Assembly: GCA_022414725.1 (NCBI GenBank)
Contig: CM039462.1
Location: forward strand, 4,049,936-4,113,935
Length of the DNA stretch: 64,000 nucleotides
DNA from: Microglena sp. YARC
Lineage: Eukaryota > Chlorophyta > Chlorophyceae > Chlamydomonadales > Chlamydomonadaceae
Direction: 5' to 3'
Below, one piece after another: positions 34,500-46,735 of the stretch (position 1 is its first letter; the number at the start of each line of letters is the position of its first letter). The notes below the pieces were generated by a model, which saw nothing but the letters and a program-made list of their open reading frames with translations, was not told the origin of the DNA and ran no database searches. The translations under genes and the position numbers were made by a program.

Positions 34500-34795
34500 C
34501 TCCATGCTGTACACCATCATGTCATCAGGACGCTACATTTTGTACACCATCATGTCATCAGAACGCTACATTTTGTACACCATCGCATCATCACAACGCT
34601 TCATGTTATACACCCTCATGTCATCAGAACGCTACATTTTTGTACACCATCATATTTGTACACCATCATTTTTGTACACCATCATGTCATCACAACGCTT
34701 CATGTTGTACACCATCATGTCATCAGAACGCTTCATGTTGTATGCCATCATGTCATCAGATTGCTTCATTTTGTACACTATCATGTCATCGCAAC
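34500..34795. repeat. Minisatellite, 33-bp unit, about nine copies
   Basis: Unit TTGTACACCATCATGTCATC-AGAACGCTTCATG; one internal block is shortened to TGTACACCATCAT. It starts about 80 bases beyond the 3' end of the C2-domain gene. Confidence 0.95.
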
Positions 34796-34870
34796 GGGTT
34801 GCGTAACAAAAACACTTTCCATCAGCTAACATTCTTCCATGACTGGTGAAGGGACGCGGTTTGTTGCCTC

Positions 34871-36302
34871 CTAATGATGATAGCCGCAGGGTGTGGAGTA
34901 TCCACCATAAGGTGCTGGCGGGGCGGCTGCGGGGAGGAAGCAGGTTGGCAATATCAGACACTGATATACGGTTATACTGATCTACATTCTGTGGAGAGCG
35001 GCCCACACATAAAGCAAGGATACAGCACCGCAAATTCATATCATGAGTAACAGCATGGTTGGCCGTGATAAGAAAACTAAAAATAGGGCACAATCTGGCA
35101 CAATGCAGAAGGAAAATAATTCAAATTGACCACTCACCCTGATAATGAGGCATGGCAGGAGGATACGGCGAATAACTGGGATAGACAGCGGGAGCGGAAG
35201 TATATCCAGCAGTGGGGGGATACCTGTAGACTGGAGCGGCTGGAGGATAGCCAGGATAGCCACTAGGAGTAGATGGGGGAGGATATTGGGGATATGCTGG
35301 AGGATATTGGGAATACTGGGGAGTCTGGTAGGGAGTATATGAGGCCTGCTGGGCATTTGGGGTCTGCTGGGTAGGAGGTGTGAGGAGGGCATCATTGGGC
35401 TCAAACTTTAAGTGGATTGAGACAAAGCCCTTCTGCCTAAGGCTCTTGGGGCGTATCACTGGGGCCTGAAGCCTGTCCTCCTTATGGATCCTAGCCTTGG
35501 CCAGAGGGATTGAGGCTGAACCCAGCACATCATCCCTGGTGACATCCTCGTCAAAAAGGCTGCAGAGGACATTCAAAAGGAAGAGTATAATTGTTTAGTG
35601 CCTTGAAGGAATGATAGAAGAAGAGGCTATCAAAAGGACTACGTAGATTGAGTTTAGAGGCTCGAAATATAGATGGAAGAAGATGCATTTACAAGGACGC
35701 GGAAGATTGATCCTATTGCCTCAGCAGAAGGATACTAGAAGATGAGCCTAACTAAGAGAATGGGTCAGACGAAGGCATGGCAGGGTGAACACAGAGAGGT
35801 AGAAGGTGATCTGGTCACGCTTTACACCCTAACAGTTAGATGCAATACTAGTAACCAATCAATTCATATCAACGTATCCTGCAATTCCTAAATCACTAGT
35901 CTGCCATCTTCCATGTGGTGCGATTGGTTTCTGGTACTGCAGCAAACTGTCAGGATAATCAGCATCTCGTAAGCGCTGGCCGTTAGGCATGCTGCCCCAT
36001 GTACATGCCTACATAACAAAGCAGGGTTTGAAGCACTTTTCACCGACGCGTACACGCCCGAGCACTTACGTTATCTCGAGCATGTTCTCGTTAATGACGT
36101 TGAAGGTAAAGGTCTCATTCCAGACGGGCGAGGTGCCTGCACCCTGGAGAGTCCTAGTCCTGAATTTCTGGTTGCCGACCTTGAGGACGGCATAAGGATC
36201 TATTTTACTGAAGAGATCAGTGTCCTTAAGGCCCTTGGCATACTCAACAGTCACTTTAATCACGCCAGCGCTCAAGGCCATTAAATGAGCGACGGTTGGC
36301 AA
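34871..36302 (-). CDS. SRC2-like C2-domain protein with Pro/Tyr-rich tail, three exons
   Basis: Exons 36302-36070, 35559-35138 and 34926-34871 join in phase on the minus strand (about 236 residues). The N-terminal C2 domain begins GVIKVTVEYAKGLKDTDLFS and contains KIDPYAVLKVGNQKFRTRT, SPVWNETFTFNV and ITLFDEDVTRDDVLGSASIP; the Asp residues in DTD, DPY and DEDVTRDD are candidate calcium ligands. The tail is repeats of QYPPAYPQYPPP and GYPGYPPAAP type, as in plant SRC2-like proteins, ending CGYHH. Such proteins bind phospholipids in a calcium-dependent way at membranes; this is by family. A second Met eight codons in (36281) is an equally good start. Introns are 510 and 211 bases, without exon echoes. 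Confidence 0.88.
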
Positions 36303-37197
36303 GGTTTTAGCTGGGAGAGGGAGACGCTAGAAGTGGGAAAGATAAAGCCTGGGAAGCAAGAAAGAGAGAGAAAGTTTTCTTTGATTTGTTCGGTTTACCG
36401 GCTTATTGAAATAGGAAGGTGTTGAACTGACATACAGAAGTGTTGCGGAACGTTCTTATATCCTGGCTACGGGCGAAGTAGTTGAGAAGGTGACGCAAAC
36501 GACCAAATGACAACCCGTAGCTTCCATCGACTCCACAGGCCGCAGGCCCGCGCAGGTCCGCGCAGGCCTCGTTATTGTGCGACGCGCCCGGACGCGCCCC
36601 CGGACGCGCCCCTGCTACCCCGTGCTACCCCCCACTCTTTCCCTCACTCCTTCCAACGCCACCGTCTACCGCGGTAGCTACCGTGGGGGGTACCGCCCCC
36701 CCTACCACCCCCTCGCCCTCGGCTAGATGGTGCTGTCCGAGGACCCCTTTGGACAGCTTCCTTAATTCACGCCGACTTAGCGTACTTTCTTTTCTTTTCA
36801 AACCGGGAAGCTATGCAACTAGCTAGTTCGATAAGGGACCCCCTAATTTAGGGGAATGGATTTGCGACAAGCGACCTTACTATCTCGGTACTACGGTATC
36901 TCGGTACTGTCTCGTGTACACTTATTTTACGCGCCCCACCTAAAGACAAAAGCTCGGGATTAAAAGGAAGGAAGAATGCTGTTTACCAGACCTCGGCGTC
37001 CTCCTCATGGGATGAGAGTGGGAAACTTTAAGTGCCTTATTATCTCATCCGAGAGACCGGGACCTACCTCACAATGTGGTGCGTAATATACTAATATTTA
37101 GAACGTCCTCCCACTACCTTATTATAAGGTGGAAACTGATAGATGGAAACGTCCAATTGTTCCTTGGAAGGATCGAGTGTGTCACCTTTGAAGGGAT

Positions 37198-37345
37198 CGG
37201 CAATATGATATCATATGATATCTTGTCATCATATGATGCCGGCAGTTTGACTAGGCTAAAGTAACCATATATATACAAAATCATATGACGCAGTTTCAAT
37301 GATATCGCCTTGGGTTTACATCATACAATATGCCGGTCCTTACAC
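37198..37345. repeat. MITE-like family B copy
   Basis: GGCAATATGATATCATATGA at one end and CAATATGCCGGTCCTTACAC at the other; interior GACTAGGCTAAAGTAACC is the complement of the family B block. Confidence 0.8.
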
Positions 37346-37445
37346 CTAAGTGATTTTGAAACCGTTCATGATGAACACCATGGCATGTGGTCTTGTAATG
37401 ACGAAGCCTGACCGAATTCGAGAAAGTATCAGAACCTGATTTCCC

Positions 37446-37735
37446 AATCTGGATGTAAAATTATTCCTCTACATTGACTGATGTGCAATCCAGAAGTTGG
37501 AGGTCGAGCGAAGCTTCTTCTGTTCATCCATGAACGTATGAAGAGATTGGATCAAGTCTTTTTCTGTAGGCATGATTAGTTTTCGGTACTGCTTTTTATC
37601 GTCAAGACTGTTTAAGAAGAAGAACATAAAAAGTGATTTCTTCGTGTTAACATTTTCCTCGCATTAATTATTTTTACTGCCGAAGACGGCGAGCAGCCAA
37701 GTTGTTGGCTGAAGCTATGTAACCAAGTTCAAGTT
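37446..37735 (+). repeat. Dispersed repeat family G copy
   Basis: TTATTCCTCTACATTGACTG, ATGTGCAATCCAG, GAACGTATGAAGAGATTGGA, ACTGCCGAAGACGGCGAGCA, GCTATGTAACCAAGTTCAAG. Confidence 0.8.
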
Positions 37736-37808
37736 CTATCCACGGAGTAGTTGTTGGGCCATCTTCGCCTATATACACAATTCACTCAAGTAGTAAACGT
37801 ATTCAACG

Positions 37809-37880
37809 GTTTTTGGTGGTTGGCCCCAGTGCAAAACCTCAACCTCACACCTCGTAATGAGGCACACTATTTATTTATTG
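37809..37880 (-). repeat. Dispersed repeat family F copy (reverse)
   Basis: GGCCCCAGTGCAAAACCTCA, CCTCACACCTCGTAATGAGG and TATTTATTTATT. Confidence 0.8.
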
Positions 37881-38129
37881 GGTCAACGGTTTTGTAGGAG
37901 CATATCCTGGGGGTGGGCCAACCTTCGCTGAGTGGTTCCCTCAAATCTCTGCATGCCACTGAGTAGTAAAAACTCTGGAGTGGGATGAAATTGTCTTTAT
38001 TCTATCCATGTTACTCTACAGCAAGCTGCCAGAAGGCTGATTAACCATGCAATACAATCAGAACTGAAACAATAACATCATTGATCAAACAGTGGCTACT
38101 TGTCGTCATCTGTAGTCAAATTACGACTC

Positions 38130-41100
38130 TCAGGAATCCTCTTCGTCGGAAGAGTCAACTACAGGTTCCTTCGTGTCTAGGTAGTGAGTAATGCAGAGTA
38201 AGCACATGTAGGACTGCACCACCACCACAACCACCACGACACCAGCATCTTTCAATCTAGCCTCATCCTACCGAGCCAGCAGCTTCCAGTGACCAAACAT
38301 TGGCTACTTGACGTCATTGTCGCCGTAAGAGTCAACTACAAGTTCCTCCATGCTTAAGCAAAGGGTGTTGCAGAGGGATGTCAAACTGTCTGGAGTCACA
38401 ACGCCAACGTTGAAAGTTGCCCCCTGTCAGATTGAGAGATAGATTGATACAATTCAAAGATATACTTCCAGGCGCATTAATTGGAAGTTGTGTTGTAAGT
38501 TGCCCCCTGCAAGTTTAACAGATAGATTTATACAAGTAATTGATATAATTCCAGGCGCATTAATTGGAAGTTAAATTGACAGTTGCCCCCTGTTAGGTAA
38601 CAGATACCCTTCTGCCTATTCAGCAACCCCCGGACTGTGACATAAAGTTAAATTGAAGAAAATACTGGTGGTTAGCCCCAGTGCAAGCTAACGGGCTTCC
38701 CCTCTCAACCTCGCGCCTCGTAATCTGTATTTATTTATTTTAGAAGAAAAGAGCAGGAGGACAGGTAAATGTAACAATAACACACCGGATACAAATGCGT
38801 AGCTGTGACATAAATACTAACATGCACGAGATAATTAATTTTTATTATCGGGTACGAGCAGCAGCTTCTAAGGAACTCCCTGCGCCAGCCACTGCGCTAA
38901 GCACCAAGATTTTAGCAGTTCTGGACAGCTGATCTTGTTAGCTTCACGGTGCACTAGGTCGCACTTGCATTGGCTCAATAGCCAGTACTAGGAGCTGCCT
39001 GGAAGCTGCTACTCGTTGCTGAAAATAACAGCTATGGCGAGATACAGGGGTTATGTCATGGTGTTGAAGCAACTGATATGATGCATTGCATTGCTCACCC
39101 CTCTATAGCTAAATCAATATATACTCATGTTCCTTTAAGTTGGACACTATTTAAAAGGCTCTACTTAAAAGGGCTATCACCTGTGTGCATTGCATTGCTC
39201 ACCCCACTCACCCGTGTACATTGCAAGAGCTTAGAGCCATCCTTGAAGTCGAGAAACACACAGCTGCTTGAAGGCTCGCTCTTTGATGCATCGCAATTCC
39301 ACACGTTCGACGGAGTACACACCCACTGCAAGCCAGGCAGGGCATGCAGCATGAGGCAAAGTATGGGGAAAAGACAAAAAATAAAAAATACACAGCTGCA
39401 TGCCGGCTCGCTCTTTCATGCATCGTAGTTCCACACGTGCGATGGAGTGCACACCCAATGAAAGCCAGTTGTTGTTGTTATTGTTGCTGTTGTAGTTTAT
39501 TGTCGTTTGTTGTTGTATGCTGTTGTGTTGTTGTTTGTTGTCGTTGTTGTTTGTTGTTGGTGTTGCAGTTGTTGTTTGTTGTTGTAGTTGTTTACTGATG
39601 TGGTTTGCCTTTTGCTTTTGTTGCTGTTGTTACAAGCCAGGGATATAAAATATAGGGAAAAGGACCACACTCCAATATTTAACCAAACCACAAGAACACT
39701 GAGATAACATTACACACCCACTGCAAGCCAGGCAGGGCATGCTACATCAGGCAAAGCATACAGAAAAGGACCACACTCCGATATTTCATCATACCACAAT
39801 GACGAGGCTTGTCCACGTTAATGCAATAGCCCCTTCTCACCAGTTCCAATAGCCAGCCACTTGGTCAAACCCAAAGCTTAAAGCTGCATTGGAATGCCTG
39901 TCATGCCAGCTTTCAAACGCACTAGCTAGCTTCAGGTTTGGCTTGTCTACGTTAAGGCTGATCATGCCGATGATGATGGTGCAAAGCAAAACAAAACAGT
40001 GACTCCCAACCAACTCACATCATCGCAACATCCGGCGACAGGCGTGTCCACATTAAGGCCGATGATGCCGATGATGATGACGCACAGCACTAAGGATATA
40101 GATACGCATGATATCGCAAGAAGAGTGAATTCACCGAAGCGGCTGCTCATGGCCTGTTGTGTTGTGGGAAGGTGTCATAGTTAGATTTCAGTGCTACAGA
40201 AGAAAACAAAAAGTTCCAGAACCATACCCCCAAAGTTGAACCCTTGGGGGGGTGGGGAGGGGGTGAGGGGTATAAATTTCAACCTTCTCAGAAACCTCGT
40301 TTTTCTTTACAAAGAGGAAGCCAGCCGTGCCCATAAAGCCAGTCACCAAGGCTATGGAGTTGCCGCTATAGTAAAAAATGACGTGTGGGCCTGATTAGGA
40401 ATGCAAGTCCTAGCAACACTGTGTCCTTTTTGGGCTACACGTAGCAGCTTCTAGACAGCTCCCTTTTCCCTATCCTTCGGCCAGCTAGCTAGTGTGTCTG
40501 CAGTTCTGAACGCCATCAGGGCGGGCATTCCAATGCAGCTGACAGCTGTGGGATTGACCCAGTGACTGGCGGATTAAGCTGGCTGGAAACTGCCATGCGT
40601 AGCAAAACAAAAATAGTTCCCAGCAAAGGCTGATAGAGTGATAGACCATGTCACTATCAGTATGATAGTTAGTTGAAAAAACGAGCCTTGTTACCAAACA
40701 GCACATAACCTTGCAACAACATTCACCCGATGTTAAAGAGCCGTTCAAAAAATGACTTAGGTAACCACTATACTGATGTATAGGGACCGGCATATCATAT
40801 GATGTTGACCAAATGCAAGTAAGATGTCATGATATCAAACAAATTGTATCATATGATATCGTATAGGAGTGGTAACTTCGGCCCACCTAGACCACCGTCA
40901 TCACATGATATCACACTGCCGTTCCCTACATGTAATCAGACCAAGCCTTGTACCCAAGTGGCAGATTGACCATACTAATATACCAATGCACCCATCGGTA
41001 ATCTGTAACAGATGACCGATAGGCGCATTGGTAGAGTAGCATGGTCAACCTGTCACAAATCATCTTGCCACAACATGCATCCGATGTTAAAGGGCTGTTA

Positions 41101-42641
41101 AAAAAAGGACAACGATCACCATTATACTGATGTCATTAATCAAATTATAATGAATAACTTGTATACTGATGTAAGGCAGGTGGGAGTCCACATTCACCCG
41201 ACTCACATTTTTATCGACAAGGAGGAAGCCAGCTGTGACCATAAAGCCAGCCACCAGCGCTATGGTGTTGCCGCTATTGTCGATAAACGGCGTGGCCCCG
41301 ATAAGGAACGCAAGCCCCAAAGACATGCCCATCATAGCAGCTGTGAGGAGGTGGTTTCGGAAACGTCGGTGGTGCAGCAGCCACACAGCTAAACTACCAC
41401 CTGAACAATAGCAATGATATACATACAAGTGGGTGGGGTGGGTGGTGGGGTAGGGGAGTTGGGGGGGGGAGGGGGGGGGGGGGGGGGGGAGGGGTGAGGG
41501 AGAAGGCAGTGGAATACAGTGAGGAGGTGGTTTCGAAAATGTCGGTTGTGAAGCATCCACAACGCCAGACTGCCACCTGAAAAATGAAAAAATTGATAAA
41601 CACAACAACAGTGAGCCCCCTCCCCCCTTCCCCCAACACACACAAAACTGGGCATGTACTGGTTGGCAGACGATGATCAGGTCAGGTGGCCAGGCGACGA
41701 TGGTCAGGTCATTATCGGAGAATTTGACTAATGGGATGGCTTATTGTGTAACCAAAAATAACTGTAGCACAACTTATAAAACAACCTCCTGAAACGGACC
41801 CACACTTAATATGTACATCCTTGTAGATGCCATGTACTGACACACCTATTATAACAACAGCTGGGCAACATGCCCCTGCCGTGATTTGGTAGCTGCCTAT
41901 GTTCGCAGAAACCACAACCGTAAACAGCCTACTGGTGACGTAGACCCACCTTACATATTTGCATCCTTGAACACGCCATGTAGCCTGACGCACCTAACAT
42001 ACCAGCAGCTGGCCATGTGATGGGGCCCCTGCTTATGTTTGCAGAAACCACAGTCTGCAATATCCCACCTGTGACGTAGACTACTACTTATATGTATCCT
42101 TGTAGATGCCATGTAGCCTGACGCACCTAACATACCAACAGCTGGACCTGAGGCTCCTGCAGTGATGCGGTCGCTGCCTATGTTTGCAGAAACCACAATC
42201 TGCACTAGCCCACTGGTGACATAGACAAATGCTGAGCTCAAAGAAAGGGGTGAGGGGAGGTGTGTGTGGGGTGGGGTGGGGGGTGATGCGGTTGCAGCCT
42301 ATATTTGCAGATAACACAATCTGTAATATCCCACTGGTGACAAAGACAAATGCAAAGCTCAAAGAAAGGGGTGGGGTGTGGGGAGGGGAGGTGTGTGGGG
42401 GGTGGGTGGGGGTGGGGGTGGGGATGCAGTTGCAGCCTATGTTAGCAGATACCACAATCTGTAATATCCCACTGGTGACATAGACAAATGCAAAGCTCAA
42501 AGAAGGGGGTGGGGTGGGGGAGGGCAGGTGTGTGGGGGTGGGTAGGGGTGGGGGTGGGGATGCAGTTGCAGCCTATGTTAGCAGATACCACAATCTGTAA
42601 TATCCCACTGGTGACACAGACAAATGCTGAGCTGAAAGAAA

Positions 42642-42673
<32 letters not shown>

Positions 42674-45600
42674 GACACGTGCACGTGTCAGGTGTGTTTC
42701 ATATGGCACATGGCAAGTGGCATCTGCTGCATGTGTTGGCTTTATGCTACAGGTGCCAAGTTTCCGAGTCCTTGCCTGCCTAATGTCCATGGCTACAGAC
42801 AGCTGGCGATGACAAAAATACATCTATCCCCATGACAAATAAGCCTAGACTACCAAGTTGTTGAGACCTTGTCTCACGTACGTAAAGCCCATAGCAACAC
42901 ACAGCTGGCGATTACATAAATAAATACATGTATCTCCATGAAACATCAGCCTAAACTACCATATTGCCAAGCCATTGTCTCACGTACCTAATGCCCATGG
43001 TCCATGACCTAAGTCCCTTTAGCCCATTCGGCCTACCCCTGGACTGTAACATACACACGTACCTAATGCCCACGGAGACAGATAGCTGCCGATGAACATT
43101 CCATACGTATAGACAGTGCCCACGTTGAACCAGACCGAGACCACTCCTGCGCAACAGGAATTCCAAGGGGAAAGCGTTGGGAGTTTCTTGTGTTGAGATG
43201 AGCACGGACTTGACAATCGCAGAGATAACTCGGAAGCATTAAGCGCCTGGCTGATGGTCATACCATCAAAATCAACTAACACAAAGCGCGTGACTGACTT
43301 ATCCTCTGTTTTGGGTTGGGCACAGATCTGACAATCATGGTGATGACTGCCAAGCGCCTTTGCCAGATAAGCACGATTCTGAAGTATATATATATATATA
43401 TACCTCATAATATATACCGTACACGCAGGAAGTACCGGCAAACGAGTTGGCAAACGACCGTTAGCCAAACTGAATTATACCAGACCTGAGCCAGCTGGGT
43501 GGGTCATAAGCTGACCGGCGTTTGCGAAGTTTGTCCTACATCGTCGATTCAAACAAACTGCACTGGTAGGAGAGGTAGGGGAAGGGCTACCCCCTCAGTT
43601 ACATGTGGGTAGAGGTGGCAGGAGGGAAGGAAGAGGTGGAAGGAGGGGAGGAAAAATTTGCGGTAGCAATGAGCGGGGTAGTGTGCCGCCAACCAAGCAA
43701 GGTCCTAGCACCGGTGGCACCCCTGATGGAGGTCCTGGCACCGGTGGCACCCCTGACCCTAGCACTGCTGGTGGCATTTCCAATGAAGAATCTGAGGGAG
43801 GAAATCCTCTGAGCAAAGAGATGTGCAGTACGCCCCTTCCTGTGTCGGACACAGATACCCCTCATGAAGCAGCAGAGCCTGAGCCAGTATTGATACCTTT
43901 TTTTGTTTTACTGCAAACCCTGACTGGATCATTCTTTCAGACAGTTATTTTCAAAATGTAACATGGAAAATTGATTAATCCTATTCGAATTGATAAAATT
44001 TGAAGCAATGACATGCATTCAAATCACGTGAATTAAATTAAATTAAGGAATACAATCGAATTAAAATAACACAACATTTCGGTAAATACAATTAAACTAA
44101 AATTAATTAAAATGCATCGAATTAAGGATTAAATTCATTACATTCGGGACGCGCCACCAGGAGCCCTTAATCGAAATGTAACATGGAAAACTCCCCTCTG
44201 CCACAAGTTTGCTACATGTGAAAATATAAAAAGGAAATTCCCATTTGCCAATTGTTTTCCATGCCAAAACCTGAGTCACATTTTCGGGTCAAGAAAAATC
44301 ACGTTTGCCAAGTTATTCTTGCCATGGTATTTCGAGACACCAAAAATGAAAAATAAAGCTATTTGCCAACTTTAAATCTTGCCAATACATCCTGCACCTA
44401 CGGGTATATATATACCGTACTGACAGCAAAATTTCACGCTTTAATTTCACGGGAGCAACCGTAAAATTGAGGCGTATACTTTATTACGCTACGGACAAAC
44501 CGTGAAATCGAGTTTCAGGGCGATATTAGGGTTTAAATGAGCAATACATGAACACTGTATGAGATGCCTTAGTTGCAGGTCCCAGAACTAAAATTAACTG
44601 AGCAGCTAGCTGAGCAATACTTGAACACTGTGTGCTCTTGTTTATGAGATGCCTTAGTTGCAGGTCCTAGAACTCAAATTAACTGAGCAGGAAATTAAGT
44701 GATTAAATGAGTTGATGCTGAGTACTACCCTACTTGCAGACCCTAAAACCATGTTCCCTGATACAACGGTACATGGTCTACGGTAATAGTATGAACACTA
44801 CTACCTATACCACACTCATGAGTACCAGTAAACAATGTTATCACAAGTCTGTATTGTGATTTTAAGAACAGGCAATGAATCAGTGAAACATGTTCAAGTT
44901 TTTGTTTTAAATGGATTTTATTAAAATTTGAACCGTGAAATGTGTAACGTCAAATTATATACCTCTGAAAAAATGTGAATTTATAACGTGAAATTAAATT
45001 AAACCCCCTCAAAATGACCGTGAAATCTTTCGAAGCGTTAGATTTTGCTGTCAGTACGATATATATATATATATATAAAGAAATCATGGTCGTGGTGGTC
45101 GTGGTGGTGACATCATCGCGTGCCCACGTGCCATGGGCGTGCGAAGTGTAACCGACTTGCAACCGACTTTTCGTTCACCCAACTAGCAACTCCCCGCCTA
45201 GCGGAATTTTCAAATACCAAAACTGCAGATGCGCTAAGCTAAGCGCGCGCGCTCATAGCATGTCCACAACTGCCTCCCATACTATGACGGCAATACATTT
45301 TGAATCAGAAGATCCTCTCCTCGGAGGTCACCAGCCGACCCTCATATGGCTTGGCATGGCGCTCGGAATAATAGCTTTCAGTTCTTACAGATAGTGCGCC
45401 CATGATGCATGGCAACGGTCCTAATGGACAGGAGGGCCCGCAACACCGCCAGCCAGCGCTCAAAGCGAGCTTGCCAGAGCAAGGAAGACAGGGAAATAGC
45501 CAACAAGCGTCGACATGATGCCCGCGCTGCCCGATCCGAGGAGCTACGTCATGCTGGTAATCTCGCAAGGAGTCAGGAACGAGCTACCGTGCCTGAGGAG

Positions 45601-46702
45601 GAACACGAAGCTGCTAACCAATCCAGGCGCGAAGACTATGCTGCCCAGCCTGAGGAGATATAGCAGGATCATAATCAAGCCAGACCTTCAGATCGTGATG
45701 CTTTTTTCCTCCGTCTGCGAGCGTTGCCACCATTCATCTCACGCATGCGCAATTTTGCCATGCCATCGCATCACATTCGTAGTGATTGGCATCCAGTTGC
45801 GATTAATTACCTCTGTTCAGATCGCCATGGCCATTCCGTCCCCCTGTACACTCTCGCGCTTGCCACGCTCATCCCATCTTTGCAAGCACTTTTCGTTCTA
45901 TAGAATATGAAGTACGTTGCTGCGATTTTTGCTATTCTGAGTTGACCGAGTATTGACTGGGGCACTGTACGAGAAGACGAAGCTGCAGGTTTGTAGCCAT
46001 GCAACTGCACTGGTCCGGTGTGCTGGGGGCGATCGGATTCTGAGCGTTCGCAATGTTGGTAGGTTCGAAGCACAGCGTCCCTCTTTCTGCACGATTGAAT
46101 CCCACAGGGTGAAGTGAAGGGTACGAGGTAGGGAGAAGAAGATTGTGTGCGCGTGTTGGTGGTTGGGGGAAGGGAGGGTGGTGGGGGTTAAGGTGAGAGA
46201 AAGAGAGTGCGTGTGGATGGGGTGGGGTGAGGGGTAGGGAGAGGTCAGGATGGGGGGGATGGGGGGATGGTATGTGTGTATGAGGGTGGGAGGCCACACC
46301 TGAAGCAGAAGGGGAATAGGTAGGGAGAAGAGGTGTGTGCGGGTTTGGGGGAAGAGGCAGGGGAGCGTCGAGCAAGGGCTGAGATGGTTGATTTCTTGAC
46401 TGTGTGTAAGAGAGAGAGAGGGGGGGGGGGGGGGGGGGGGACATGTAAGGGTGTTACCCGTTATGTAACCCAGACCAGACTAGGACCCATGGCCTGGGTG
46501 GGGGGTGGCCACCGGCCACACGGGCTACAGTACTAGTATATATATATATATACTAGTACTGTAGCCCGTGTGGCCGGTGGCCACACCAACACCCCCTCTC
46601 CCCCCCACACTCAGACGCACACCTCTTCTCTCTACCTTTTCCCCTTCTGCTTCAGATGTGGCCTCCCCCCCTGTCATACACGTATTCCATCCCCCCCCCC
46701 CC

Positions 46703-46735
<33 letters not shown>

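Larger units (their letters stand above)
36303..38129. other. Intergenic region between C2 and rhomboid-like genes
   Basis: 36540-36760 is GC-rich (repeats of CGCGCAGG and ACGCGCCC) and may hold the C2 gene's promoter. Then repeats: family B at 37198-37345, G at 37446-37735, F (reverse) at 37809-37880. No gene seen. Confidence 0.6.

Noticed and set aside
34500..34795. CRISPR array
   Set aside because: Units are contiguous 33-mers without unique spacers, and the genome is eukaryotic.
35145..35342. Plus-strand Gly/Arg-rich ORF
   Set aside because: Shadow of the Pro/Tyr-rich tail of the C2-domain protein on the minus strand.
41005..41055. tRNA-derived SINE head (CATTGGTAGAGTAGCATGGT, also at 26858)
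   Set aside because: Shared by two places and loosely A-box-like, but no B-box or tRNA fold could be made.
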